From NCBI RefSeq assembly GCF_000685865.1, contig NZ_JMKS01000005.1, positions 434,001 through 498,000 of the forward strand: 64,000 bases of DNA. The letters run 5' to 3'. Origin of the DNA: Exiguobacterium antarcticum DSM 14480 (GTDB taxonomy: Bacteria > Bacillota > Bacilli > Exiguobacteriales > Exiguobacteriaceae). Both the position numbers and the translations under genes were made by a program. The notes beneath the pieces were generated by a model that was given only the letters and a program-made list of their open reading frames with translations, did no database searches and was not told where the DNA came from. Positions 35,121 to 43,286 of the stretch are shown here, piece by piece (the stretch's first letter is position 1; the number at the start of each line of letters is the position of its first letter).

Positions 35121-35157
35121 TTTAAAAAAAGATTCGATATTTCGAATCTTTTTTTTA
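35121..35157 (+). terminator. Terminator of glcK
   Basis: AAAAAAAGATTCGA pairs with TTCGAATCTTTTTTT around a TATT-type loop, with a T run. Confidence 0.88.
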
Positions 35158-35328
35158 TTTACAAACGTAATAAAAGTATGTGATTGTTAAGTATCGACCG
35201 GATTCCGGTTGCATTTTTGTAAAAGTAGGCGTAAAATTTTCACGTGATACGGGTATAAATAGATAAGGCATGTAAGTCGTGTAAAAGTTCGATATAAAGG
35301 ACACACGTATATTAGGAGGCAGGTTTTT

Positions 35329-37254
35329 ATGCAGCAAGACTCTGGCATCTGGTCGCGTATGCGACTAAAGGTGGGTCAAGGTGTTCGCAGCACCTATAAA
35401 GAGCACAAAGTCTTTTGGATTGCGACACTATTGATTTGGTTAAAGACGTATCTGGCGTATACGCTCTTTTTCAATGTGCCTGTGACGAACTCGGCACAAG
35501 CATTCATTTTACTGATTAATCCGATCAGTTCGGCGTTGTTCATGTTTGGATTTAGTTTCTTCTTCCGTGGAAACGTCCAAAAATGGTTTATCTACGGTAC
35601 ACTTGTCGTTGCGACATTGATACTGTATGCGGATATTATTTTCTTCCGTTTCTTCAATGATTATTTGACGTTACCGGTTCTCTTCCAAACATCAAATGCA
35701 GAGACGGTATCCGCCTCACTCGGTTCGTTACTGACGTGGGCAGATCTATTGATTGTCGGTGATCTATTGATTCTTCCATTCTTCCTTAGAAAAATGGATC
35801 TGTCGAAGAACATCGCGTCACGTGGACGTGCGATCTTAGCGTTCGTAGCGGCAACGGCTGTTTTCTTAGGAAACTTAGCACTTGCTGAAACAGAACGTCC
35901 AGAATTACTGACACGTGCATTTGACCGTGAATTGCTCGTCAAAAACATCGGTACTTTTAATTTCCACATGTATGATGCGTTGATCCAGTCGAAAACGTCG
36001 GCGCAAAAAGCATTGGCCGACAGCTCGGAACTTTCTGAAGTCCAAAGTTTTGCGGATGCAAAATATGCAAAACCGAATCCAGCGATGTTCGGCAAATACG
36101 AAGGGAAAAACGTCATCGTGATTTCGTTTGAGTCGGCTCAATCGTTTGCAGTCGGCTTAAAAGCACCAAACGGTCAAGAAATCACACCGAATCTCAACAA
36201 GCTAATCAAAGAATCACATTACTGGGATAACTTCTACCACAATACTGGGCAGGGGAAAACAGCGGATGCAGAATTCATTCTTGAAAACTCGATTTATCCA
36301 TTAGGTCGAGGAGCGGCATTCTTTACGAACGGAGAAAACGAATTCCGTGCGACGCCGGAGATGTTAAAAGAAGATGGTTATTACTCAGCTGTATTCCATG
36401 CGAATAATAAATCCTTCTGGAACCGTGACATTGTCTACAATAGCTTTGGTGTCGATCGTTTCTTCTCGGAAACCGATTATGACCTAGGGGATCCGGACGA
36501 TTTGACAGAATGGGGTCTACTTGATGATAAGTTCTTCGAGCAATCGTTACCGATGCTCAAAGATCTTCCACGACCATTCTATTCAAAATTCATCACACTT
36601 ACGAACCATTATCCGTTTGAAATGCCAAAACCTGAAGATGAGCTCGTTCCACCGCTTGAAACGAGTTCAACGACATTAAACCATTATGTACAAGCACTTG
36701 CATATCAAGATATGGCGCTTGGTAAGTTCATTGAAGGTTTAAAGAAAGACGGCACATGGGACGATACGATCCTAATGGTGTACGGAGATCATTATGGTAT
36801 CTCGACGAATCATAATGCTGCGATGGCAGAATTGTTGGAAAAAGATGAATTGACACCGTACGATGTCGCACAACTTCAACGTGTTCCGTTTGTCATCCAC
36901 TTACCTGGACAAGATAAAGGTGTAAAACACGATGATGTCGCAAGTCAAATCGACATCAAACCGACGTTGCTGAATCTACTAGGCCACGATTTTAAAGATG
37001 AAGTCCTGTTCGGAACAGATTTGTTCTCAAAAGAACATAAAGATTATGCGTTGTTCCGTGACGGTTCTGTTATCACCGACAAAACGGTGTACACACAAGA
37101 AACGTGTTACGACCGTAAAACAGGTGAAGAAGTCACAGATGAACAAGTTGGCGCAATCTGTAAAGAGTCTGTCAAGCAGTCTGAAAAAGAACTCGGACTG
37201 TCTGATAAAGTCATCTATGGAGATCTGTTACGTTTTTTACAGACATCTAAATAA
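35329..37254 (+). CDS. ltaS: Lipoteichoic acid synthase family protein
   Basis: A 641-residue polyglycerol-phosphate LTA synthase. Five N-terminal helices (about 30-185) precede an extracellular sulfatase-like domain. Catalytic Thr311 is in NTGQGKTADAEF, Glu268 is in SFESAQSF, and metal ligands lie in TNHYPFEM and VYGDHYGIS. An ALA-ET sequence near residue 185-188 could be a signal-peptidase cleavage site that releases the domain. ATG 35329 follows TAGGAGGC. A GGGTAT at 35251 with GTAAAA 14 bases upstream recalls a sigma-B promoter but is weak. The position matches yqgS in Bacillus, one of several LtaS paralogues. Confidence 0.93.
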   Translation: MQQDSGIWSRMRLKVGQGVRSTYKEHKVFWIATLLIWLKTYLAYTLFFNVPVTNSAQAFILLINPISSALFMFGFSFFFRGNVQKWFIYGTLVVATLILYADIIFFRFFNDYLTLPVLFQTSNAETVSASLGSLLTWADLLIVGDLLILPFFLRKMDLSKNIASRGRAILAFVAATAVFLGNLALAETERPELLTRAFDRELLVKNIGTFNFHMYDALIQSKTSAQKALADSSELSEVQSFADAKYAKPNPAMFGKYEGKNVIVISFESAQSFAVGLKAPNGQEITPNLNKLIKESHYWDNFYHNTGQGKTADAEFILENSIYPLGRGAAFFTNGENEFRATPEMLKEDGYYSAVFHANNKSFWNRDIVYNSFGVDRFFSETDYDLGDPDDLTEWGLLDDKFFEQSLPMLKDLPRPFYSKFITLTNHYPFEMPKPEDELVPPLETSSTTLNHYVQALAYQDMALGKFIEGLKKDGTWDDTILMVYGDHYGISTNHNAAMAELLEKDELTPYDVAQLQRVPFVIHLPGQDKGVKHDDVASQIDIKPTLLNLLGHDFKDEVLFGTDLFSKEHKDYALFRDGSVITDKTVYTQETCYDRKTGEEVTDEQVGAICKESVKQSEKELGLSDKVIYGDLLRFLQTSK

Positions 37255-37270
37255 TCTTTCTGCAAGGAAA

Positions 37271-37307
37271 GCGTCGGTAAACTTGATCAGTTTATCGGCG
37301 CTTTTTT
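37271..37307 (+). terminator. Terminator of the LTA synthase gene
   Basis: GCGTCGGTAAACT pairs with AGTTTATCGGCGC (one mismatch) around TGATC, followed by TTTTTT. Confidence 0.85.
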
Positions 37308-37320
37308 AGCTGGAAAGTCA

Positions 37321-37364
37321 AAAAAAAGGTCAGATCCCCGCAAAGGAAAGCTGACCTTTTTTTG
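37321..37364 (-). terminator. Terminator of the DUF2759 gene
   Basis: AAAAAAAGGTCAG and CTGACCTTTTTTT pair around a 17-base loop. On the minus strand it comes ten bases after the DUF2759 stop and has T runs on both sides, so it acts as a barrier between convergent genes. Confidence 0.85.
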
Positions 37365-37373
37365 AAAAAATGA

Positions 37374-37553
37374 TTATGCCGGAATTCCACCGAAAATCAA
37401 TGTCGCAATGCCAAACCAACCGAATAAGATTACAGTCAGCGCAGCAAATACGAGTGGAAACATTTGACGTTTCTTAAGTGAACGCAAGACGGCCCAAACA
37501 CCGACGAGTGCAACGATAAAGAAAAGCCAACCGATTGGTTGATCCAAATGCAT
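37374..37553 (-). CDS. DUF2759 small membrane protein
   Basis: A 59-residue peptide, MHLDQPIGWLFFIVALVGVW onward, with two hydrophobic helices joined by a basic turn (LKKRQ). It matches the DUF2759 family found near yqgX in Bacillales; the function is unknown. The start is ATG 37553, six bases after AAGGGGGAG on the minus strand; an in-frame upstream codon is not supported. It is divergent from the metallo-hydrolase gene. Confidence 0.8.
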   Translation of the reverse strand: MHLDQPIGWLFFIVALVGVWAVLRSLKKRQMFPLVFAALTVILFGWFGIATLIFGGIPA

Positions 37554-37719
37554 GACGTACTCCCCCTTAAAAATCACGTTATGAAGTTCACGAAGATTTC
37601 ACTTAAATCTCACTTTTTAGTTTAGCTGACTGAGCGGATAAAGTCGAGAGGGGGGAAGGGGAAGTTTCGACAATTTCGTGTATAGTAGAGAAGAATGATT
37701 CATAAAGGAGCTTGATGAG

Positions 37720-38337
37720 ATGGAAATTGTAAGTATTACTTCAGGTATCGCCTCAGAAAACGGATATCTTCTTTTTAAAGATGGGAAATGTTTAGTGATT
37801 GATCCTGGTACGGAAGATATGCGCTTTTTTGATGAGATTGAACGACGCGACGCAAAAGTCGAAGCAATCCTCCTGACGCATGCCCATTTTGACCACATCG
37901 GTGGTTTGGATATGTTGCGGCGTTTTACTTCGGCGCCGGCTTATATCCACCCGAACGAAATGAAATGGTTATCAAACCCGAATCTCAACGGTTCCATTAA
38001 ATTTGATATGCCTCCCTTAAAAGTGAAGCCGGCGGAACGTACGTTAGAATCAGGGGCGTTGACGATCGGACCGTTTCAGATGCACGTTCTTGAAACACCC
38101 GGTCATTCACCGGGCAGTGTGACGTTTTATTTCAAAAAGGAACAACTTGCCTTTGCCGGTGACTTGATCTTTAAGCGAAGTGTCGGCCGGACGGATCTTG
38201 AAGGCGGCGATCAAGATGTCTTGATGCGTTCCATTGATCGGGTCATCGCAGAAATCCCGCATGATACTACTTTTTATCCAGGGCATGGGCCAGAAACGAC
38301 ATTACGTCAAGAAATCAAACATAATCCATTTTTTTGA
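37720..38337 (+). CDS. MBL-fold hydrolase (YqgX-like)
   Basis: A 205-residue metallo-beta-lactamase fold protein. The metal motif THAHFDHIGG (HxHxDH), a His in TPGHSPG, the Asp in FAGDLIF and the final His in YPGHGPET are all in place. Family members include glyoxalase II and persulfide-handling hydrolases; the exact substrate is not clear. ATG 37720 follows AAAGGAG. It is convergent with the DUF2626 gene, with a shared bidirectional hairpin between. Confidence 0.9.
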   Translation: MEIVSITSGIASENGYLLFKDGKCLVIDPGTEDMRFFDEIERRDAKVEAILLTHAHFDHIGGLDMLRRFTSAPAYIHPNEMKWLSNPNLNGSIKFDMPPLKVKPAERTLESGALTIGPFQMHVLETPGHSPGSVTFYFKKEQLAFAGDLIFKRSVGRTDLEGGDQDVLMRSIDRVIAEIPHDTTFYPGHGPETTLRQEIKHNPFF

Positions 38338-38341
38338 TCGA

Positions 38342-38383
38342 TGAAAAATCCCCTCACCTTCAATTGAAGGTGAGGGGATTTTG
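38342..38383. terminator. Bidirectional terminator between yqgX and yqgY homologues
   Basis: AAAATCCCCTCACCTTC and GAAGGTGAGGGGATTTT form a perfect 17-base stem around AATT, with A and T runs on both sides. It serves both convergent genes. Confidence 0.92.
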
Positions 38384-38384
38384 T

Positions 38385-38648
38385 TCACATTTGGAAGTTG
38401 GACCAATATGTGAAGACGATAAAGAATACTGTTAAGTACGCCGCAAAGATGTAGACATACGTTTTCTCAGTTAGGCGAAGATAGCCTAATGCTGCAAAGA
38501 ATACTGTTTGTGCTAAGAAGACAAAGCCCATAACTAAAAATGAATCCGTATGCTCACTTGAGCTGGCGTCTCCACCTAGAGCGCCGATAAATGCCATGAC
38601 TGCAATGATGCCAGTCCAAAATCCGAGTACGCGGTACATTCTCCCCAT
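38385..38648 (-). CDS. DUF2626 membrane protein (YqgY-like)
   Basis: An 87-residue protein with three hydrophobic helices. It begins MGRMYRVLGFWTGIIAVMAF, which matches the DUF2626/YqgY family of Bacillales; the function is unknown. The ribosome site AGGGGGTT lies eight bases before the ATG on the minus strand. It is placed beside the Spx/MgsR-type gene as yqgY is beside yqgZ (mgsR) in Bacillus subtilis. Confidence 0.88.
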   Translation of the reverse strand: MGRMYRVLGFWTGIIAVMAFIGALGGDASSSEHTDSFLVMGFVFLAQTVFFAALGYLRLTEKTYVYIFAAYLTVFFIVFTYWSNFQM

Positions 38649-38780
38649 TCATATAACCCCCTAAATCCAACAGATAGTCAATATACGTACTTATTTTACC
38701 AAGCAAACAATCATCCGTCCATCATGTTCTAGTGTTTGTTGAGGAATAACTGTGAACAAAAGATGAAGTTTGAAAAAAAC

Positions 38781-38810
38781 TTGTACAATAGTTGTACAAA
38801 AGGTGTACAA
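38781..38810. repeat. Three 11-bp direct repeats with palindromic TTGTACAA core
   Basis: TTGTACAA at 38781-38788, TTGTACAA at 38792-38799 and GTGTACAA at 38803-38810 are spaced exactly 11 bases apart. The third overlaps the -35 region of the Spx/MgsR-type gene. The periodic, self-complementary units look like a cooperative operator. I do not recognise the regulator. Confidence 0.8.
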
Positions 38811-38832
38811 AGTAAAAAAGGCATGGTATAGT
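38804..38832 (+). promoter_or_regulatory. Promoter of the Spx/MgsR-type gene
   Basis: TATAGT at 38827-38832 with TGTACA at 38804-38809 (17-base spacer) as a weak -35. The weak -35 overlapped by the operator repeats suggests that an activator, or a competing repressor, sets expression. Confidence 0.55.
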
Positions 38833-38873
38833 TTCTGTAATGAGAAGCGTAGATTTTGAGAGGAGGAGCAATA

Positions 38874-39260
38874 ATGGCGAATGAGTTGATATTTTTCACA
38901 TATCCAAGCTGTACATCTTGTCGTAAAACGAAATCATGGTTAAAAGAGGAACATGTTGATGTAGAGGAACGTCATCTGTTCAGAAATGCTCCAACAGTAG
39001 ATGAATTGATGGAATTGTTAAAACTTTCAACGGACGGAATCGAAAGTTTACTCGCAACACGAAGTCAAGCATTCAAAGATTTAGGAATTGATGTCGATGA
39101 CATGAAGTTAAGTGAATTGCTTCGCTTGATGAGTGATAATCCTAAATTGTTGAGACGTCCAATCATTACGGATGGCAAACAACTAGTAATCGGGTATGAT
39201 AAACCAGGACTCGAGACGCTAGCAAAACGCAAAAACCGTATTATCGCGCAAGTATCTTAA
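38874..39260 (+). CDS. Spx/MgsR (ArsC-like) transcriptional regulator
   Basis: A 128-residue ArsC/Spx family protein with a redox CxxC (YPSCTSCRKTKSWL) and the conserved Arg-Pro segment LLRRPIITD. Such proteins bind the RNA polymerase alpha subunit and redirect transcription in stress; the disulfide acts as a switch. The neighbourhood (yqgY homologue before, comGA after) equals that of yqgZ/mgsR in Bacillus subtilis, so MgsR is more likely than Spx itself. ATG 38874 follows AGGAGGAGC. Upstream is an unusual triple repeat. Confidence 0.85.
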   Translation: MANELIFFTYPSCTSCRKTKSWLKEEHVDVEERHLFRNAPTVDELMELLKLSTDGIESLLATRSQAFKDLGIDVDDMKLSELLRLMSDNPKLLRRPIITDGKQLVIGYDKPGLETLAKRKNRIIAQVS

Positions 39261-39261
39261 A

Positions 39262-39291
39262 GAAGCCGATTTGTATCGGCTTCTTTTTTTG
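39262..39291 (+). terminator. Terminator between the Spx/MgsR-type gene and comGA
   Basis: AGAAGCCGAT and ATCGGCTTCT pair perfectly around TTGT, followed by TTTTTTT. Only about 30 bases remain before the comGA start, leaving little room for a normal promoter. Confidence 0.92.
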
Positions 39292-39320
39292 TGTATTTTT
39301 TTGATTAAGGAGGTGTTGGG

Positions 39321-40163
39321 TTGAGAGAAGAAATCAGTCAATTGATTCGTCAGTTCGAAGTGGTAGGTGCAACAGATGTTCATTTTATTCCCGGTGATCG
39401 ATTGGCACAGATCATTTGTCGTACGAGTGAAGGCTTAGCAGAACAGTCCCCGATCGCTGTTGAGCATTACCGAGCGCTTGTCAGTCATATTCGTTATGAA
39501 TCGAATTTGAAGGAACAAAATGAACGAATCCCACAAAGTGGTCTATATCCCTTTCAAGAAAGTGGGATGCGTGTATCCATCCTACCGAGTCGGTACGGGG
39601 ATGCGATGTCTTGGCGTTTTTATCGAGCCGTCGTATCAAGTGAGATAGCTGCTCGCTTACTCGATCCGACACTTGATTTAGAATGGATGAAGCAACAAAC
39701 GCATGGCTGTATCATTATCTCCGGAACGACTGGAGCAGGGAAAACAACGATGCTGTACTCCTTGATGGCATCGATGGAAGGAAAGCGGATCATCTCGGTC
39801 GAGGATCCGGTCGAATGTACCGTACCAGGCATTTTACAGCTTGAGTTGAACGATAAGGCAGGTTTTGATGCAACACGTTGTTTCGAAGAAATTTTACGGG
39901 CAGATCCGGACTGGATTGCTTTTGGTGAAGTTCGGACGGCAGAAGCGGCGCGATTGACCATCAATGCTGCTTTGAGCGGACATGTCGTCCTGTTTACGTT
40001 ACATGCAGGATCGATTGAAGAAGCCTTGCTTCGTCTGAAGACACTCGGCATCACAGGTGAAGAATTATCCGTCTGCAAAAAGATCGTTCATCTATATCGA
40101 GAGGAGGGGACCGTACGCTGTATCGTCGAAAACTTACAGTCGGCAGTAAATGCCGGTTCTTGA
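39321..40163 (+). CDS. comGA: Competence pilus assembly ATPase ComGA
   Basis: A 280-residue secretion ATPase of the GspE/PilB type that drives assembly of the transformation pilus. It has Walker A GTTGAGKTT (Lys141), the Asp box SVEDPVE, Walker B RADPDWIAFGEVR and the His box LFTLHAG. It is shorter than Bacillus subtilis ComGA (about 356 residues) but complete for the catalytic core. The start is TTG at 39321, after an excellent TAAGGAGGTG site. The next gene starts inside its stop codon. It is first in the comG operon. Confidence 0.93.
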   Translation: MREEISQLIRQFEVVGATDVHFIPGDRLAQIICRTSEGLAEQSPIAVEHYRALVSHIRYESNLKEQNERIPQSGLYPFQESGMRVSILPSRYGDAMSWRFYRAVVSSEIAARLLDPTLDLEWMKQQTHGCIIISGTTGAGKTTMLYSLMASMEGKRIISVEDPVECTVPGILQLELNDKAGFDATRCFEEILRADPDWIAFGEVRTAEAARLTINAALSGHVVLFTLHAGSIEEALLRLKTLGITGEELSVCKKIVHLYREEGTVRCIVENLQSAVNAGS

Positions 40164-41119
40164 ATCGTTTTCATCGTCTATTGTCAAAAGGCATTTCAGC
40201 AAAAGAATCGTTGGAGATCTTAGTGCGTTTTGAAGAACCATTACTGACTCCGATCATTCATGAAATTCAAGCGCGTTTACAAGGAGGAAGTCGTTTATCC
40301 GTTTCCCTAGAGCCATTGGCACTTCCGTCAGCACTACAACAATTACTCAAAGTAGGTGATCAGACCGAACGTCCGTTGATGATTTTAAAACAAGTCATTC
40401 GATTGCTCGAGTTAGAAAGTCAGATGAAAAAGAAGTTTTGGAAGATGGCGCGTTATCCTCTTGTCTTAGCAGCTAGCTTGTTGTTGCTGTTTATGTTTTA
40501 TTCGCTTTATGTGTTTCCTTCTTTATTGGAAATGTCGAACCCGGACACTCTCCCACGTTTTGTTCTCCCGTTGATCCACCCTTCAGCCAAATATATCTTA
40601 GCTTTTTCTCCTTTCGTGAGTGTGATTCTTCTGATTGTCACCTTTCGCCGCATTCCACTGAATCGATTGTTACAGATGAAAATGATTCAAAAAATACTGC
40701 GTCTATACTACAGCTACCTGTTCACAATCGAAGTAGGTTCTTTTATCGATGCCGGTTTTTCGTTAGAAGAAGCCTTTCGTTCGTTAGAACAAGGGCAAAC
40801 TGGAAAAAAGAAACAGATGTATGGCTTATTACATCAACGTCAAAAAAGTGGGCAACCGTTATCGGAAGCGATGCAAGATGAGGACATCATCGACGTGGAA
40901 ACGGTCGGATTGGTGCATATTGCACGCGAAAGTGGCGATTTAGGTCGATTGTTGCTTGAGCAAGCCTCGTTATTACATGAGTCGATCGAGGAAGAAATCG
41001 AAAAGAAACTGTTACTCATCGAACCGGCTTTGTACGGAGAATTAACCGTCATGACCGGGACGTTATTTTTGATCCTCTACTATCCGATCCAGCTTGCCAT
41101 TCAACAACTTCCATTTTAA
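40160..41119 (+). CDS. comGB: Competence pilus membrane platform protein ComGB
   Basis: A 319-residue GspF-type inner membrane protein. Three hydrophobic segments lie at about 105-125, 147-167 and 293-315, with two cytoplasmic helical repeats, the second containing YLFTIEVGSFIDAGFSLEEA. It anchors the ComGA motor and the pilus base. The start is TTG at 40160, overlapping the comGA stop by four bases. It is within the normal size range. Confidence 0.9.
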   Translation: MNRFHRLLSKGISAKESLEILVRFEEPLLTPIIHEIQARLQGGSRLSVSLEPLALPSALQQLLKVGDQTERPLMILKQVIRLLELESQMKKKFWKMARYPLVLAASLLLLFMFYSLYVFPSLLEMSNPDTLPRFVLPLIHPSAKYILAFSPFVSVILLIVTFRRIPLNRLLQMKMIQKILRLYYSYLFTIEVGSFIDAGFSLEEAFRSLEQGQTGKKKQMYGLLHQRQKSGQPLSEAMQDEDIIDVETVGLVHIARESGDLGRLLLEQASLLHESIEEEIEKKLLLIEPALYGELTVMTGTLFLILYYPIQLAIQQLPF

Positions 41120-41139
41120 AAAGATAAGGAGCCGATAAG

Positions 41140-41457
41140 ATGAAACGTTTTATACAAGATCAACGAGGATTTACATTACTAGAGATGGCAGCCGTCTTAC
41201 TGATCATCTCCTTGTTATTACTTGTGTTGATCCCGACGATGACAAGCGGGAAGGATCAAGCGAAAGGTGTCAGTTGTGAGGCGAACATCCGTGTCATTCG
41301 CTCCGAGGTCAATTTGTATTACGCAAAAGAGAAAAAATATCCGGAATCACTTCAAACGATTAACCGTGGCACAGCAGAAAAACCAAACGAACTCGCTTGT
41401 GATCAGGAGACATATACGTATGATGCGAAGACTGGTGAACTTACAAAAGCCAAGTGA
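41140..41457 (+). CDS. comGC: Major competence pseudopilin ComGC
   Basis: A 105-residue type IV-like pilin. The prepilin peptidase site is QRG/FTLLE, followed by a hydrophobic helix (AAVLLIISLLLLVLIPTM), and the globular part has two cysteines (SCEANIR, LACDQE) that could form the known disulfide. ATG 41140 follows AAGGAG. It overlaps comGD by about 38 bases in another frame. Confidence 0.93.
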   Translation: MKRFIQDQRGFTLLEMAAVLLIISLLLLVLIPTMTSGKDQAKGVSCEANIRVIRSEVNLYYAKEKKYPESLQTINRGTAEKPNELACDQETYTYDAKTGELTKAK

Positions 41458-41887
41458 TGGATTTACATTAATTGAAATGACGATTGTCCTTGTGATGATT
41501 GGATGTCTGCTCGTGTTCCTCCTGCCAACGGTCATCGACCGAAGACCAGCCTTGTACACACTTGAACAGGATATCAGCATACTTAAACAAGATATGCAGA
41601 CACTTCGTCTGCTCCAATATTCCAAGACAAGTGAACAAAACCAGATTCAGTTACGGTGGAAAAATGATGGGAAAGGGTACTTGGTCATGGCGAACGACCG
41701 GTTATTATGGCAACGTAACTTTCAAGCTGGCCATTCTTGTTTCGTGCCGACGACAGGACGAATCATCTATTTCAAGAGTTATCATTCCACCTATGCGTCG
41801 ACGTGGAATTGCCAGTCTGCGACACAAGCGTACGAACTCAAGTTTCTGCTCGGGAATTATCAGATGATCGTTCAAAAGGTGAGGTGA
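41420..41887 (+). CDS. comGD: Minor competence pseudopilin ComGD
   Basis: A 155-residue minor pseudopilin with prepilin motif SDG/FTLIEMTIVLVMIG and a C-terminal globular domain with two cysteines. The start is set at ATG 41420, nine bases after CAGGAGA and inside the end of comGC; a GTG at 41435 is an alternative, and a much longer upstream frame is spurious because it lies within comGC. Confidence 0.88.
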   Translation: MMRRLVNLQKPSDGFTLIEMTIVLVMIGCLLVFLLPTVIDRRPALYTLEQDISILKQDMQTLRLLQYSKTSEQNQIQLRWKNDGKGYLVMANDRLLWQRNFQAGHSCFVPTTGRIIYFKSYHSTYASTWNCQSATQAYELKFLLGNYQMIVQKVR

Positions 41888-41893
41888 AAATGC

Positions 41894-42199
41894 TTGAAGC
41901 AACAAGGAGAACGGGGATTTACGCTTCTTGAAGTCGTGTTATCGATGGTCGCCATCGCTCTGTTCTTACTGCTTGCGATCGATCCCGTCTTGTCGTTTCA
42001 AAAACAAAAAAATCAGTTGATGCTTGAGACGCACCGTTTAGACAAGATGGCTTCAGATCAAGTGGCGGAAAGACGGGACGGTTATCAAATCAGGGAAGGG
42101 ACGTGGTGTATTGAAGAGCTCTGTTTGGCGAGCTCAATCCGGAACGACACTCCTCGAAATCTCGTTGGTCCTCTGGCTGAGCCCGTTGCTACTGATTAG
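41894..42199 (+). CDS. comGE: Minor competence pseudopilin ComGE
   Basis: A 101-residue protein with the prepilin sequence ERG/FTLLEVVLSMVAIALF and a short soluble part with two cysteines (TWCIEELCL). The start is TTG at 41894, after AGGTGAGGTG. Its 3' end overlaps comGF by 89 bases, larger than usual. Confidence 0.8.
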   Translation: MKQQGERGFTLLEVVLSMVAIALFLLLAIDPVLSFQKQKNQLMLETHRLDKMASDQVAERRDGYQIREGTWCIEELCLASSIRNDTPRNLVGPLAEPVATD

Positions 42200-42542
42200 T
42201 CTCATTACGATGACACACATCGTCAGTACCTCTGATTACGAACAGCGGATGGAAGAAGAATTGTTTTTTCATACGATCGAACGCTTGATGTGGCGGAGTA
42301 TCTCCTGTGAGAAAGTAGGTGAAGAAGTTCGGGGAGTCGATGTGGATCCGGAAGAGGAGCCGGTGAAGTGGCGACTCGTCCGTGTTCAAAATCAGATTCG
42401 ATTAAAAAAAGAGTTTGGAGGTGAATTGACCTATGCCCACAATGTAGACACCTATCAGGTCAGGCAAGATGGACGAACACTCATCTTCGAACTCAACCAA
42501 CGTCAAAGAACGGTTCAGTGCCGGAACAAGGATTCATCTTGA
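42111..42542 (+). CDS. comGF: Minor competence pseudopilin ComGF
   Basis: A 143-residue protein with a prepilin-like N-terminus, QSGTTLLEISLVLWLSPLLL, and a soluble domain with two cysteines. It is assigned as ComGF by order in the operon. The start is TTG at 42111 inside comGE, with AAGGG upstream; no later start codon would keep the prepilin segment. The cleavage site is less standard (G/TTLLE). Confidence 0.8.
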   Translation: MKSSVWRAQSGTTLLEISLVLWLSPLLLISLITMTHIVSTSDYEQRMEEELFFHTIERLMWRSISCEKVGEEVRGVDVDPEEEPVKWRLVRVQNQIRLKKEFGGELTYAHNVDTYQVRQDGRTLIFELNQRQRTVQCRNKDSS

Positions 42543-42811
42543 TTCAAACGTTGTTGCTGTTGCTTGGAATCGGTGCGGCGATTTTGCTGAGTTGTCATTA
42601 TATGGACGAAGCCGTGACGCAACTTCAGTTAGAACAGGAAGCCTTGCAACTCGAGTCGCTCGTTCGAGCGGCGACAAGTGATTGCCGGCAAGACGAAACG
42701 ATTCATTACCCGATTGGACAAGTGACCTGTACACAGACGGATAAAGGCTTTAAAATGGAAGCAATACTAGAAAGTGGACAGAGAATCGAGGCGGTCGTTT
42801 CGAATGGATAA
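42518..42811 (+). CDS. comGG: Minor competence pseudopilin ComGG
   Basis: A 97-residue protein with N-terminus PEQG/FILIQTLLLLLGIGAA and a short tail with two cysteines. Order and size fit ComGG, the last pseudopilin gene. The start is GTG at 42518, inside comGF. Its end overlaps aroK by eight bases. Confidence 0.8.
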   Translation: MPEQGFILIQTLLLLLGIGAAILLSCHYMDEAVTQLQLEQEALQLESLVRAATSDCRQDETIHYPIGQVTCTQTDKGFKMEAILESGQRIEAVVSNG

Positions 42812-43286
42812 GGTTTATTTGATTGGTTTTATGGGAACTGGTAAAACAGCGATTGGTCGAAATCTTAAGGCACGTTACAGTGTCGATGAACTGGATGAAC
42901 GTTTTGTACAAGAACATGGTCCGATTACGAATTTTTTCAAGCAGCATGGTGAAACAGGATTTCGAAAACAAGAAGTCGAATTACTTCGACACAGTCAGGC
43001 ACAAATTGTCGTTACGGGTGGAGGCATCATAGAACGCCCGGAAAATCGATTGTTCATGAAAGAGACGGGGACCATCTTCTGGATTGATACGCCGTTCCAT
43101 ATCGTCTGGAACCGGATTAAGACGGATCCGTCCCGTCCGCTCGTGAAGTCCCGGTCAACGGTCGAAAAGTTGTTTCGTCGTCGTCGGTCACTTTATGCAC
43201 GAGCAGCAGATGTTCGTTTGGACGGTACGAAGTCCGTGCGGGAACTGACGAAAGAAATCGAAACACTATTGGAGGAGAACGTATGA
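42804..43286 (+). CDS. aroK: Shikimate kinase
   Basis: A 160-residue kinase that phosphorylates shikimate in aromatic amino-acid synthesis. Walker A is GFMGTGKTAIG, the shikimate-binding FRKQEVELL and GGGIIERPEN motifs are seen, and the lid Arg is in RPLVKSR. The ATG at 42804 gives MDKVYLIGFMGT; the gene overlaps comGG, so aroK appears to be carried at the end of the comG operon, as near-neighbour arrangements do in some Bacilli. aroQ lies about 9 kb downstream. Confidence 0.92.
   Translation: MDKVYLIGFMGTGKTAIGRNLKARYSVDELDERFVQEHGPITNFFKQHGETGFRKQEVELLRHSQAQIVVTGGGIIERPENRLFMKETGTIFWIDTPFHIVWNRIKTDPSRPLVKSRSTVEKLFRRRRSLYARAADVRLDGTKSVRELTKEIETLLEENV

Noticed and set aside
41267-41419. A long N-terminal extension of comGD.
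   Set aside because: It lies in another frame of comGC and would bury the prepilin cleavage motif, which is normally close to the N-terminus.
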